From positions 62,001 through 126,000 of the forward strand of contig FWXP01000006.1 of NCBI GenBank assembly GCA_900176545.1: a stretch of 64,000 nucleotides of DNA, in the 5' to 3' direction. Position numbers and translations under genes: made by a program. This document shows, one piece after another, positions 23,361-31,408 of this stretch. The stretch comes from Oscillospiraceae bacterium (GTDB lineage Bacteria > Bacillota > Clostridia > Saccharofermentanales > Saccharofermentanaceae). Every line of letters starts with the position of its first letter. The stretch's first letter is position 1. Under the pieces are notes generated by a model, which saw only the letters and a list, made by a program, of their open reading frames with translations, was not told the origin of the DNA and made no database searches.

Positions 23361-24323
23361 ATGAGATACGCTGTTATATCTGATATTCACGGCAATAAGC
23401 CCGCACTTGATGCGGTGCTCTCGGATGCAAGAAGTCAGGGGCTAGAGAGCTTTATAGTCGCAGGTGATTACTGCCTCAGCGGACCCTGGCCTGATCAGTG
23501 CCTGAGTACCCTTCGGGAGCTTGAGCGAGCCGTGATAATAAGAGGCAATGAGGAATACTATCTCGAATATCTGAAGGATAAGGACCAGAGTCAGTGGACT
23601 GACGGTCAGATGCAGATCTCCTATTGGAACTACAGGAATATAAGCGATGAGAACCTGGATTGGCTCTTGTCACTGGTACCTTCCCGAGAGTTCTCGTGTA
23701 ACGAGATCTCTACACATGTTTCACATCAGCTGGATGACTATATAACGGGCCTTCCGAGGATCTTCTTTACTCACTCTTCCGGTATCGTTGAGAGATATAA
23801 AGATGAAGATGTTTCCCCGGAGCAGCTGCAGAGAGATATTGCTGAAGCTATAGATCAGGATGATTTTCTTAAGAGCCTTATATCGTCCCTTGAAGAAGGT
23901 ATCTATATCTTCGGTCATTCCCATATCCAGTGGAGCTATAAGGTACCGGGTAAGAATGTTTATCTTATTAATCCCGGATCCTGCGGATTGCCGCTTGACG
24001 GAGTCAGGAATACGCTTCCGTATACGGTACTTGATATCGAAGATAACGGGAGTGTCAGTATAGAAGAAAGAAGGGTCCCCTTCGATCTTATGGGCTACGC
24101 GGAATCTATAAAGGCTACGACTCAGTATAGCGAGGCGCACGTGTGGTCTGAAGTGATAATGAGGGAGCTTAAGTCTTCCAGAGAACACCTGTCGTTCTTC
24201 CTGAAGTTTGTTGAAGAATATGCCCGCGGCATTGGCGATGAGGTGCGCCCCTTTACGGTAGAGACGTGGGAGAATGCATACAAGGAATGGAGCAGATCGC
24301 AAGATGATAAGAGTAACGCCTGA
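23361..24323 (+). CDS. Metallophosphoesterase (calcineurin-like)
   Basis: A 320-residue cytosolic phosphoesterase. Dimetal motifs appear in order: VISDIHGNKPAL (D-x-H), VAGDYCLSGP (GD), IIRGNEEYY (GNxE), FTHSS and IFGHSHIQW (GHxH), and LINPGSCGLP. YfcE-like and serine/threonine phosphatase-like proteins share this layout. A helical C-terminal extension of about 80 residues is additional. Its end overlaps the following GNAT gene by 20 bases. Substrate unknown. Confidence 0.9.
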   Translation: MRYAVISDIHGNKPALDAVLSDARSQGLESFIVAGDYCLSGPWPDQCLSTLRELERAVIIRGNEEYYLEYLKDKDQSQWTDGQMQISYWNYRNISDENLDWLLSLVPSREFSCNEISTHVSHQLDDYITGLPRIFFTHSSGIVERYKDEDVSPEQLQRDIAEAIDQDDFLKSLISSLEEGIYIFGHSHIQWSYKVPGKNVYLINPGSCGLPLDGVRNTLPYTVLDIEDNGSVSIEERRVPFDLMGYAESIKATTQYSEAHVWSEVIMRELKSSREHLSFFLKFVEEYARGIGDEVRPFTVETWENAYKEWSRSQDDKSNA

Positions 24324-25053
24324 ACAGTATCCTGAGTATATCCCGTGGGCAGAAAGGTGTACCTCTAACAGGGTATTTCCGATGTCTGTCGCACAAGTCT
24401 ATCAGACAGGTGATATATTCACAGACGATATCTATTCGCCCAAGACTGTACTCTTCTGGCATTACTGCGGATTTGCTTATATAGTCGGAGAGATCACCGA
24501 GAGCATCCTTGAGGAACTGCTGATAGATATCGCTCCTCGGATCGATCGACGTATGGTATTGATCATCGATAACGAAGATGCCGTAAGGTATTTTACTCAG
24601 AGGTCTTTTGAAGCAGGTAGAAGGATCGAGTATGGCCATTCGGGATCAGTTCCGGAAATTTCTTCCGATCCCGATATAAAGATCACACCTGTTGGTGAGG
24701 ATAACATCGATCTTATAACGGGAAATATAGTACCGTCGTTTTCCTGGGAACGTTCTGAATTTCTTCTGAAGGGATCCGGGTACGCGGCTTTTTGTGACGG
24801 TAAGTATTGCGGCGTGGCATTCTCATCTGCCGTAAGTTCTACGGAAGCTGATATCGGAGTGGAAGTTGATCCTTCTTACAGAGGAAGAGGTATCGCGACG
24901 TCGCTTTGTGCCCGCATGGTACAGGAGATATTATCGCAGGGAAGAAAACCCGTGTGGGCTCACGGAGAGGCGAATACGGGCTCGCGTAATACCGCTGTTA
25001 AGTGCGGATTTATCGAAGAGAAGATCAACTCATTTATTATAATTAAGCAGTGA
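24304..25053 (+). CDS. GNAT family N-acetyltransferase (two-domain)
   Basis: A 249-residue acetyltransferase with the catalytic domain in the second half: DIGVEVDPSYRGRGIATSL (CoA loop) and AHGEANTGSRNTAVKCGF. The first half is a degenerate GNAT-like module, as in ZmaR-type acetyltransferases that resist antibiotics. The start at 24304 is inside the end of the metallophosphoesterase gene; GGAG lies eleven bases upstream. Confidence 0.85.
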   Translation: MIRVTPEQYPEYIPWAERCTSNRVFPMSVAQVYQTGDIFTDDIYSPKTVLFWHYCGFAYIVGEITESILEELLIDIAPRIDRRMVLIIDNEDAVRYFTQRSFEAGRRIEYGHSGSVPEISSDPDIKITPVGEDNIDLITGNIVPSFSWERSEFLLKGSGYAAFCDGKYCGVAFSSAVSSTEADIGVEVDPSYRGRGIATSLCARMVQEILSQGRKPVWAHGEANTGSRNTAVKCGFIEEKINSFIIIKQ

Positions 25054-25142
25054 CAGATGCCGTTAGACAGCTCCGAATTTGTGATTGACAATCGAACTTC
25101 GGATGTTTAACCTTAAAGACAAATCACTACGGAGGAAACCAC

Positions 25143-25226
25143 GTGAATAATCATATGTCTTACACAACATATATTATCGATTCAGGCGTCATTACAAGAC
25201 GTTATGATAAGCACGTGGAAAATTAG
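25143..25226 (+). CDS. 27-codon leader ORF of the GNAT attenuator
   Basis: GTG start with a perfect GGAGG at 25131-25135 and seven-base spacing; stop TAG at 25224. The 27-residue peptide reads NNHMSYTTYIIDSG in its first half and ends TRRYDKHVEN. The stop lies two bases before the 5' arm of an antiterminator stem, the geometry of ribosome-controlled attenuation. No transport or catalytic role is expected; its sequence probably senses translation stalling by an antibiotic or an amino-acid shortage. Confidence 0.6.
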   Translation: MNNHMSYTTYIIDSGVITRRYDKHVEN

Positions 25227-25228
25227 TT

Positions 25229-25279
25229 CTCGGATAAATAGTGTTCTTGATATAGCAATACCGATACCGTTTATCCGAG
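25229..25279 (+). promoter_or_regulatory. Antiterminator stem
   Basis: CTCGGATAAA (25229-25238) pairs perfectly with TTTATCCGAG (25270-25279) over ten bases. Its 3' arm contains most of the 5' arm of the terminator that follows (25264-25276), so the two structures exclude each other. Confidence 0.75.
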
Positions 25280-25301
25280 CCCAAGGATAGACGGTATTTT
25301 T
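25264..25301 (+). terminator. Attenuator terminator upstream of two GNAT genes
   Basis: ATACCGTTTATCC pairs with GGATAGACGGTAT (13 pairs, one G-U), loop GAGCCCAA, then five T. It ends 20 bases before the ATG at 25321, in the leader of the gene rather than behind one. Confidence 0.85.
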
Positions 25302-25320
25302 GTTAGGAGGAAAGAGAGTC

Positions 25321-25812
25321 ATGGTTGAGCTTCTTAAGGCAACAGAAGAAGATCTTGAAGAATTACATTCGCTTCAGGTTGAAGCATTCATGCCCTTATA
25401 TGAGAAGTATCACGACGATGAGATGTCGCCTGCCAAAGAGAGTATCGATCGCATCCGCGAGAAGCTTACCCGTCCCCACAGCTTTTTCTACTTCGTGATG
25501 AGCGAAGGCGAGAAGGTAGGAGTTATCAGGATAGTAAGAGACTACGAATGCGGCGACGATTCGATAATGCATATAAGCCCTCTGTTCATAAGACCGAAGT
25601 TCCAGGGAAAAGGATACGGAGGAGCAGCCATAGAAGAGGCATTTAAGCTCTGGGATAAGACCTCCACCTGGCGCCTTGGCACCATCAAGGAAGAGCCTAA
25701 GAACTGTTACCTCTACGAGAAATACGGCTTCGTAAGGACAGGGTGGGAAGAGAAGATAAATGACTTAATGACGATAGTAGGATACGAGCGAAAGGAGAAC
25801 GGAAATGCTTGA
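25321..25812 (+). CDS. GNAT family N-acetyltransferase under attenuation control
   Basis: A 163-residue acetyltransferase. The CoA loop is ISPLFIRPKFQGKGYGGAAIEEAF and the C-terminal part has NCYLYEKYGF. The ATG at 25321 follows AGGAGGAAA; an ATG seven codons earlier lies in the terminator and is rejected. It is the first gene behind the leader ORF and attenuator, so it should be made only when translation of the leader is disturbed. That control is typical of antibiotic-inducible resistance genes; the substrate is not known. It overlaps the next GNAT gene by eight bases. Confidence 0.88.
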   Translation: MVELLKATEEDLEELHSLQVEAFMPLYEKYHDDEMSPAKESIDRIREKLTRPHSFFYFVMSEGEKVGVIRIVRDYECGDDSIMHISPLFIRPKFQGKGYGGAAIEEAFKLWDKTSTWRLGTIKEEPKNCYLYEKYGFVRTGWEEKINDLMTIVGYERKENGNA

Positions 25813-26257
25813 GTACAGACGTATGGAAGAGAAGGATCTGGAAGTCTTCATGGACATAAGGATCGGACAGCTAAGAGAAGAAGGAGCAACGGAAGATATT
25901 GACCTTAAGCCATACCTTAGAGACTATTACGAGAGGCACATGAAGGACGGCACTTTCGTATCCTGGCTTGCAGTAGACGACGGAAAGATTGTCGGAACAA
26001 GCGGCATGTCCTTTGTCGAAAAGCCCCCGTACTTCAGTTGCCCTTCAGGTAAGATCGGTCTTCTCTCAAGCATGTTCACGGCACCTGATCACAGAAGGAT
26101 GGGTATCGCCAAAGAACTTCTTAAGAGAGTTACGGACGACGCAAGAGATTACGGCTGCGGCTGTGTGCAGATAACAGCATCCGATATGGGAGTACTGCTC
26201 TACACAGACTTCGGCTTCAAGAAAAACGGCAACTTTATGCAATACAATTTGAGATAA
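25805..26257 (+). CDS. GNAT family N-acetyltransferase
   Basis: A 150-residue acetyltransferase, second gene of the attenuator-controlled unit. The CoA loop is SMFTAPDHRRMGIAKELL; the end has SDMGVLLYTDFGFKKNG. It is a typical single-domain GNAT. The AAAGGAG ribosome site lies within the end of the preceding gene, so the two are coupled. Confidence 0.88.
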   Translation: MLEYRRMEEKDLEVFMDIRIGQLREEGATEDIDLKPYLRDYYERHMKDGTFVSWLAVDDGKIVGTSGMSFVEKPPYFSCPSGKIGLLSSMFTAPDHRRMGIAKELLKRVTDDARDYGCGCVQITASDMGVLLYTDFGFKKNGNFMQYNLR

Positions 26258-26268
26258 GGAATAAGAAA

Positions 26269-26751
26269 GTGGAATACGAGAATCAACTGACATCCAAAGA
26301 AGCCGAGAAGGCCTTCAAGGTAATGTACAAGAGTGAATTTACGATTACCTCTCGCAGATTGGGTCGCCGCGGCTTCCGAGACGGCGGATACGATAAAGTC
26401 GTTTTACTGTGTCTGGGAGGTTGGATGTTGGTGTTCTCGGCAGTTTTTCCTGTGCTGTTGTTTCCCGGCTATTATTACTGGGTGTTTTACATACCGTATG
26501 ATCTGGCAGCGATATTCGGTCTCGTATTATTTGCAGCTGCGATCCGTATCTTGGTAAAGATCGGTAAGAGCAGAAGGATATTCATAAAAGAATTCCTGGC
26601 TGACCCGGCAACCGCCGAATGCCATAACCGTAAGAAAGCGGCCAAATGGTTTTGGAAGTATGCAATGAGATATACATACACAAATTATAATCAGTACAAG
26701 TACGATCGCTATCTGTATGAGAGATTAGCACACATCCTTAAATGGCTGTGA
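26269..26751 (+). CDS. Small membrane protein of unknown function
   Basis: A 160-residue protein I do not recognise. It starts with GTG behind AAGGA. Two hydrophobic helices (about residues 45-68 and 74-97) are flanked by basic, Tyr-rich soluble ends. It sits 11 bases after a GNAT gene and 13 before a phosphodiesterase gene, on the same transcript. Possibly a YcxB-like membrane protein, but this is weak. Confidence 0.6.
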   Translation: MEYENQLTSKEAEKAFKVMYKSEFTITSRRLGRRGFRDGGYDKVVLLCLGGWMLVFSAVFPVLLFPGYYYWVFYIPYDLAAIFGLVLFAAAIRILVKIGKSRRIFIKEFLADPATAECHNRKKAAKWFWKYAMRYTYTNYNQYKYDRYLYERLAHILKWL

Positions 26752-26764
26752 TAGGAGAAGCAAT

Positions 26765-27961
26765 ATGAATAACGTAAATGAACTTAAATCGGCGTTGCCG
26801 AACTACAATAATTGTCTTGTTAATCTTGCGAATTCAGTGCTTGATGAATTCGGAGCACAGACTTCCGCAGATACTTTGAAGCTGGCAGATAAGTATCTTG
26901 CCAAGGATCATAAGAATGTAGTCCTGCTCCTTCTGGATGCAATGGGTACGGCTAACCTGGAGAAGCACTTAAAGGCTGACGGATTCTTCCGTTCGCACTA
27001 TGTGGATTCTTACTCTTCCGTGTTCCCTCCTACGACGGTAGCGGCAACTACTTCCATTATGTCGGGGCTGTATCCCAACGAGCACGGTTGGCTCGGATGG
27101 GATGTGTATTACCCGCAGCTTGATAAGAATGTGTCCGTGTTCCTTAATATGGAGCAGAAGACAGAGAAGGAAGGTGCTAAGCCCGTAGGTGTAGATGAGT
27201 CGGGTAAGGCAGTATGGGATGAGGATTCTCTTGCAGATCGCGAACCTGTTGCAAATTTCCACGCGGGTTATACTTTCTGCCCTTATGAGTCTGTTGTGGA
27301 TAAGATCAATAAGGCGGGAGGAACGGCATACTTTTCCATGCCCTTCATGCCTCCTTTCCCTCAGACGTTAGATGAGATCCTGGGACGAATTACCAAGCTC
27401 TGTAAAGAGCCCGGAAAGAAATTTATATACGCTTATTGGAATGAACCCGATTCTACGATGCACAGGACAGGAACGTTAAGTCCTCAGACACACGAGATGT
27501 TTACTTCTCTTGAAGATATCGTAGAGAAGTTCGCATCGGAACTTGAAGATACGCTTCTTATAGTTACAGCAGACCACGGTCACGTAGACTGCGATAACAT
27601 CTGTATCTTAGATCACCCCGAGTTCTTAAAGTGCTTGAAGAGGCTTCCGTCTATTGAACCTCGTACGCTGAATATGTTCGTGAAGGACGAATACAAAAAG
27701 GACTTCCCGAAGATATTCAAGGAGCATTTCGGAGAGGGCTTCCTTATCCTTACAAGGGAAGAGGTTATTGCCAATAAGGTATTCGGTATAGGTAAGGACC
27801 GTGAAGGCTTAGAGGAGATGATAGGCGACTACGTTGCTTTATCTACAAGCCCCAAAGCGATCTTTATGTCACACTACGAAGCGCAGATGATGCCGGGAGG
27901 ACATGCGGGATTAACACCCGAAGAGTTGATTATCCCCTTCATTGCGATAGAGAAAGAATAA
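26765..27961 (+). CDS. Alkaline-phosphatase-superfamily phosphodiesterase / nucleotide pyrophosphatase
   Basis: A 398-residue enzyme of the type I phosphodiesterase family. The metal Asp lies in VVLLLLDAMG, the Thr nucleophile in FPPTTVAATTS, followed by GLYPNEHGWLGW, NEPDSTMHRTG (Asp and His), TADHGHVD and, near the C-terminus, PGGHAGL. There is no signal peptide, so it acts in the cytosol, unlike the secreted homologues. It lies at the end of the unit that begins with the attenuated GNAT genes. Substrate unknown. Confidence 0.88.
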   Translation: MNNVNELKSALPNYNNCLVNLANSVLDEFGAQTSADTLKLADKYLAKDHKNVVLLLLDAMGTANLEKHLKADGFFRSHYVDSYSSVFPPTTVAATTSIMSGLYPNEHGWLGWDVYYPQLDKNVSVFLNMEQKTEKEGAKPVGVDESGKAVWDEDSLADREPVANFHAGYTFCPYESVVDKINKAGGTAYFSMPFMPPFPQTLDEILGRITKLCKEPGKKFIYAYWNEPDSTMHRTGTLSPQTHEMFTSLEDIVEKFASELEDTLLIVTADHGHVDCDNICILDHPEFLKCLKRLPSIEPRTLNMFVKDEYKKDFPKIFKEHFGEGFLILTREEVIANKVFGIGKDREGLEEMIGDYVALSTSPKAIFMSHYEAQMMPGGHAGLTPEELIIPFIAIEKE

Positions 27962-27990
27962 ATACAATACTTACTAAGGAGATATTACAT

Positions 27991-28545
27991 ATGTTATTTG
28001 AGACACGAGAATTCACACTTAAGGACGGCCGCAAGGCTCTCCTTCTTAACCCCGAAGAGGAACATGCACAGGGACTTCTGGACTACCTTATAAAGTCAGC
28101 TGAGGAGACGGACTTTCTCCTTCGTTACCCGGAGGAGTGCGGACGATATACTCTTGAAGGCGAGAAGAAGCTTCTTGAGTCCATGAAGGGATCTCCCAAC
28201 GATCTTTTTCTCACATGTACCGTTGACGGCAAGGTTGCCGGTAACTGCCATCTGATGATGAACGGTCAGATGAAGATAAAGCACAGAGCCAATGTTGCTA
28301 TCGCACTCCTTAAGGAATACTGGGGACTTGGTATCGGTACTGCAATGTTCGAAGCGATGCTTGATGTTGCCAAGGCTAACCCTGACCTTATGCAAGTGGA
28401 GCTGGAGGTCGTGGAAGGCAACGATCGAGCCATCGGCCTTTATAAGAAGATGGGATTCGAAGTGTACGGAGTCCGCCCTCGTGCCATAAAGCTCAAGGAC
28501 GGTACTTTACTGTCAGAGACACTGATGGTAAATAAGCTCAGATAA
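27991..28545 (+). CDS. GNAT family N-acetyltransferase
   Basis: A 184-residue acetyltransferase: central strand GKVAGNCHLMM, CoA loop VAIALLKEYWGLGIGTAMFEAML, VELEVVEGNDRAIGLYKKMGFEVYG (core NDRAIGLYKKMGF). This form resembles RimI/PhnO-like and spermidine-type enzymes. AAGGAG precedes the ATG. Substrate unknown. Confidence 0.9.
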   Translation: MLFETREFTLKDGRKALLLNPEEEHAQGLLDYLIKSAEETDFLLRYPEECGRYTLEGEKKLLESMKGSPNDLFLTCTVDGKVAGNCHLMMNGQMKIKHRANVAIALLKEYWGLGIGTAMFEAMLDVAKANPDLMQVELEVVEGNDRAIGLYKKMGFEVYGVRPRAIKLKDGTLLSETLMVNKLR

Positions 28546-28662
28546 ACCGAGCGTCCGCAGTCTTCATGCAATAAGACAATAATCTATTAGGAAAGATCAA
28601 GAAAAACTGCATGCGTTTCTGTGGTTGTCGCTAGAAATTCAATAAATGCAATGCATAGCGGT

Positions 28663-28691
28663 TTGACACATGGTAATTGGTGTGTTAGAGT
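28663..28691 (+). promoter_or_regulatory. Promoter of the small secreted protein gene
   Basis: A consensus TTGACA, 17 bases, TAGAGT. The transcript would have an untranslated leader of about 40 bases ending in AAAGGA. Confidence 0.7.
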
Positions 28692-28738
28692 TTCCAAGGT
28701 GCGCACAAATAAACATTGTGTGAAAGGATAGATTTTTA

Positions 28739-29119
28739 ATGAAAAACATCACAAAAAAGTTAGCTGCTATTACGATGGCAGCGACCATGTTCTTCTCGCT
28801 TACCGCGTTTACGACAAACACCGGCGACAGTCAGGAATGTGTATGCTGCTGTCATGAGCAGATCGTTGATCTGAACTGCGCTGCAGGAACACATGAGTGT
28901 GGCAGGTACAGAGACTGGAATACCACCGATTGGACAACTACTGACTGGAAGTTCAGCGGTCTCGGTTGGGATATCCAGTACAGATATCGCGATACAACTG
29001 TCTCATGTGCTATTTGCGGAAGAGTATTCTCATCTTCAAGACAGCTTCAGAAGCGTGATCGTGTAGCATATTTGTGGGTAAACGATTGGTATGATATCGA
29101 TCCCAGTACATGGTGGTAA
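28739..29119 (+). CDS. Small secreted Cys/Trp-rich protein
   Basis: A 126-residue protein I do not recognise. Residues 1-25 form a signal peptide (basic start, MAATMFFSLTAF). The mature part has a CVCCCH cluster, two more spaced Cys, Trp/Thr repeats (WNTTDWTTTDW) and a CAICGRVF zinc-knuckle-like motif near residue 91. It has its own strong promoter and terminator, so it is a free-standing gene. It could bind a metal or be disulfide bonded; function unknown. Confidence 0.75.
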   Translation: MKNITKKLAAITMAATMFFSLTAFTTNTGDSQECVCCCHEQIVDLNCAAGTHECGRYRDWNTTDWTTTDWKFSGLGWDIQYRYRDTTVSCAICGRVFSSSRQLQKRDRVAYLWVNDWYDIDPSTWW

Positions 29120-29160
29120 TACGATCTGCTGATCACATCGTAAGATAACGGTGAAGAACT

Positions 29161-29201
29161 ATATCCCGTCTGTCTCATATGGGGCAGGCGGGATATTTGT
29201 T
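29161..29201 (+). terminator. Intrinsic terminator
   Basis: A 16-base stem, ATATCCCGTCTGTCTC against GGGGCAGGCGGGATAT with three G-U pairs, loop ATAT, then TTGTT. It ends the secreted protein gene. Confidence 0.75.
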
Positions 29202-29257
29202 ATCCGGGGGTAAAGGTGCTATCATCTGTAACCGACTTAAGATTCGGAGTATAAGAA

Positions 29258-29908
29258 ATGGAAAAGAAAAGTATAAAGGAAAGGTTCGACCTTAAGAGGA
29301 TCGGGCTGAGCTTCGCAGGCGTTACGGGTATGGGATTCTTTGTCTCTATCCTGATCAAGTGTAATCTTGGTACGGATCCCTGCACATTCATGAACAGGTC
29401 CATATGTGCGAGGATCGGCATGAGCTTCGGTAACTGGCAGCTCATTGCAAATATAATAATGTTTGCCATTGTACTGATCTTCAAGAGGAGCCTCATCGGA
29501 TTCGGTACACTCTTTAATATGGTGCTCGTAGGATATTATGTAGATTTCTGGAGCTGGGTCTGGGGCAAGACCATCCCGGAATCCGTATTTACGCAGCCTT
29601 TATCCAGATGGATCATATTCCTGGTATCGCTTCTATTCTTCATGGTCTGCGCGGCCGTATATATCAATGCTGATACCGGGGTAGCGCCCTATGACGGTGT
29701 TCCCATAATCCTGGCTGAGAAGATAACAGGCAAATTCCCCAAGGTTCCCAAGACTCTTGTAAGGATCTGCTGGGACGGCGCTGCGATAGTTGCGGGTATA
29801 ATATTCGGAGGGGTACCCGTAATAGGAATAGTTCTTATGGCACTTTTCTTAGGCCCCCTTATAACCATGGTAGGCAAGATGATAAAGCCTGCCTCGCGAG
29901 GAGAATAA
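29258..29908 (+). CDS. YczE/YitT-like integral membrane protein
   Basis: A 216-residue protein with five hydrophobic segments. GMGFFVSILIKCNLGTDPCTFM near the start and GVAPYDGVPIIL in the middle match the YczE family (related to YitT), small membrane proteins of unknown mechanism. CGGAG lies eight bases before the ATG. It is followed one base later by the HAD gene, so they form an operon. Confidence 0.82.
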   Translation: MEKKSIKERFDLKRIGLSFAGVTGMGFFVSILIKCNLGTDPCTFMNRSICARIGMSFGNWQLIANIIMFAIVLIFKRSLIGFGTLFNMVLVGYYVDFWSWVWGKTIPESVFTQPLSRWIIFLVSLLFFMVCAAVYINADTGVAPYDGVPIILAEKITGKFPKVPKTLVRICWDGAAIVAGIIFGGVPVIGIVLMALFLGPLITMVGKMIKPASRGE

Positions 29909-29909
29909 A

Positions 29910-30548
29910 GTGATAAAGGCAGTCATCTTCGATCTTGACGGAACGATAACGGATACAGAGCAGTTCTACCGCCTGGCATGGCCTGAGGCGCTGGGCAGGT
30001 TCGGATATAAGTGCGATCCTGATGTGGCTCTGGAGCTCAGGTCACTGGGACGTCCTTTCGCTCCTTTAAAGTTCAAGGAGTGGTACGGCGAAGACTTCGA
30101 CTACGATAAGGTAAGATCCGTCCGCAAGGAGATAATAGAGGAATATCTAAAGCCCGGGATCCCGTTAAAGCCCGGAGCGGAAGAGATATTATCCTGGCTA
30201 AGGGAGCAGGGCATTACCGTTGCTCTTGCCACAGCCAACGATCTTCCCAGGACCGAGCGGTATCTTGGCAGGATCGGTCTTCTTGATGCTTTTGACAAGA
30301 TTATATGCGCGGATATGGTAAAGCAGGGAAAGCCTGCTCCTGATATCTACGCCTTCGCATGCGAAACCCTGGGTCTTTCTCCGAAGGAGACATTTGCCGT
30401 AGAGGATTCTCCCAACGGCGTAAGAAGCGCCTACGATGCAGGCTGCAACGTGATCATGATCCCGGATCTTACGGAACCCGACGAGGATCTTAAGAAACTC
30501 CTCTATGCGAGACTTGACTCTCTTGTGGATATAAAACGATTATTTTGA
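29910..30548 (+). CDS. HAD family hydrolase, beta-phosphoglucomutase-like
   Basis: A 212-residue phosphatase or phosphomutase. Motif I is IFDLDGTITDTEQFY, motif II is VALATANDLPR, the Lys lies in VKQGKPAPDIY, and motif IV is FAVEDSPNGVRSAYDAGC. A helical cap lies between residues 15 and 80. It starts with GTG directly after the YczE-like gene. Substrate specificity cannot be assigned; the cap position puts it in the PgmB/YniC group. Confidence 0.9.
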   Translation: MIKAVIFDLDGTITDTEQFYRLAWPEALGRFGYKCDPDVALELRSLGRPFAPLKFKEWYGEDFDYDKVRSVRKEIIEEYLKPGIPLKPGAEEILSWLREQGITVALATANDLPRTERYLGRIGLLDAFDKIICADMVKQGKPAPDIYAFACETLGLSPKETFAVEDSPNGVRSAYDAGCNVIMIPDLTEPDEDLKKLLYARLDSLVDIKRLF

Positions 30549-30611
30549 GACTTTGATATATTTTTTGTGCAATCTTGCTAAATTTTCTACCACAAATGCT
30601 GCTTACGCTGA

Positions 30612-30617
30612 TATAAT
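30612..30617 (+). promoter_or_regulatory. -10 box for the Pr6Pr-like gene
   Basis: TATAAT (CTGATATAATTG) with a weak -35 region, 36 bases before the ATG at 30654. Confidence 0.45.
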
Positions 30618-30653
30618 TGAAAGGTAAGTTTTTGAATTGGACCGGTCAGTATC

Positions 30654-31322
30654 ATGCGTGGGCTTCCCAGAAGAGATCGCTTATCTGCAATAATCAACTT
30701 TTCTGTAGTCTTGATGGTGATAACGGGTGTCATCGTCCTCTTCCTGAGGAAGGTCGGAGACGGCAGGAGTCTCACGACGGTAGGCGCCAAGAACATCAAG
30801 TACTTTACGACGCAGTCCAATCTTTTGTGCGGTTTTGTATCCGCCTATTATCTCGTATTGAGATTCGGTAAGAAGAGGAAGCTCTCCGATATATTTGTCT
30901 TCCTGAAGCTCGCCTGCACGGCGACCATATCAATAACGTTTTTGGTAACGGCATTTGTCCTGGCCCCTCATTACGGCTATCTGAAGCTGTATCGAGGTCA
31001 GGGATTCCTATTCCATCTGGTAATTCCTTTGCTCGTCATACTGGATTTCTGTCTTCTCGATACCAAGGAAGTTCGTATGAAGATGAGATATACATGGATG
31101 TCGATATTCCCGACGCTTATCTATGGTATAGGTTATATCTGGAATCTCTGGAGGAACGGAATGGGTGATACCTTCCCCGATCCTCACGATTTCTATAAGT
31201 TCACTACATACGGATACAACATCGGAATGCTGGTCTTCGGCGGTATCCTTATAGCAGCTTTTGCAATGGCTTGCCTTTTCAGGCATCTTAACATTCGAAG
31301 CAATATCCGTAATCGTATCTGA
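30654..31322 (+). CDS. Pr6Pr-family integral membrane protein
   Basis: A 222-residue protein with six predicted helices. KYFTTQSNLLCGFVSAYYL near residue 50 and LFHLVIPLLVILDF near 125 match the bacterial Pr6Pr/FAR-17a-like group. No clear Shine-Dalgarno site precedes the ATG, so the start is uncertain by a few codons. Function unknown. Confidence 0.75.
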   Translation: MRGLPRRDRLSAIINFSVVLMVITGVIVLFLRKVGDGRSLTTVGAKNIKYFTTQSNLLCGFVSAYYLVLRFGKKRKLSDIFVFLKLACTATISITFLVTAFVLAPHYGYLKLYRGQGFLFHLVIPLLVILDFCLLDTKEVRMKMRYTWMSIFPTLIYGIGYIWNLWRNGMGDTFPDPHDFYKFTTYGYNIGMLVFGGILIAAFAMACLFRHLNIRSNIRNRI

Positions 31323-31408
31323 CGGCGGAAACTCTTGTAGCGACCCGACGGATTGATTGCTATACTCCTATCAGGGGCTGTAATAAACGTCAGTGAAGGG
31401 ATAGAAGT

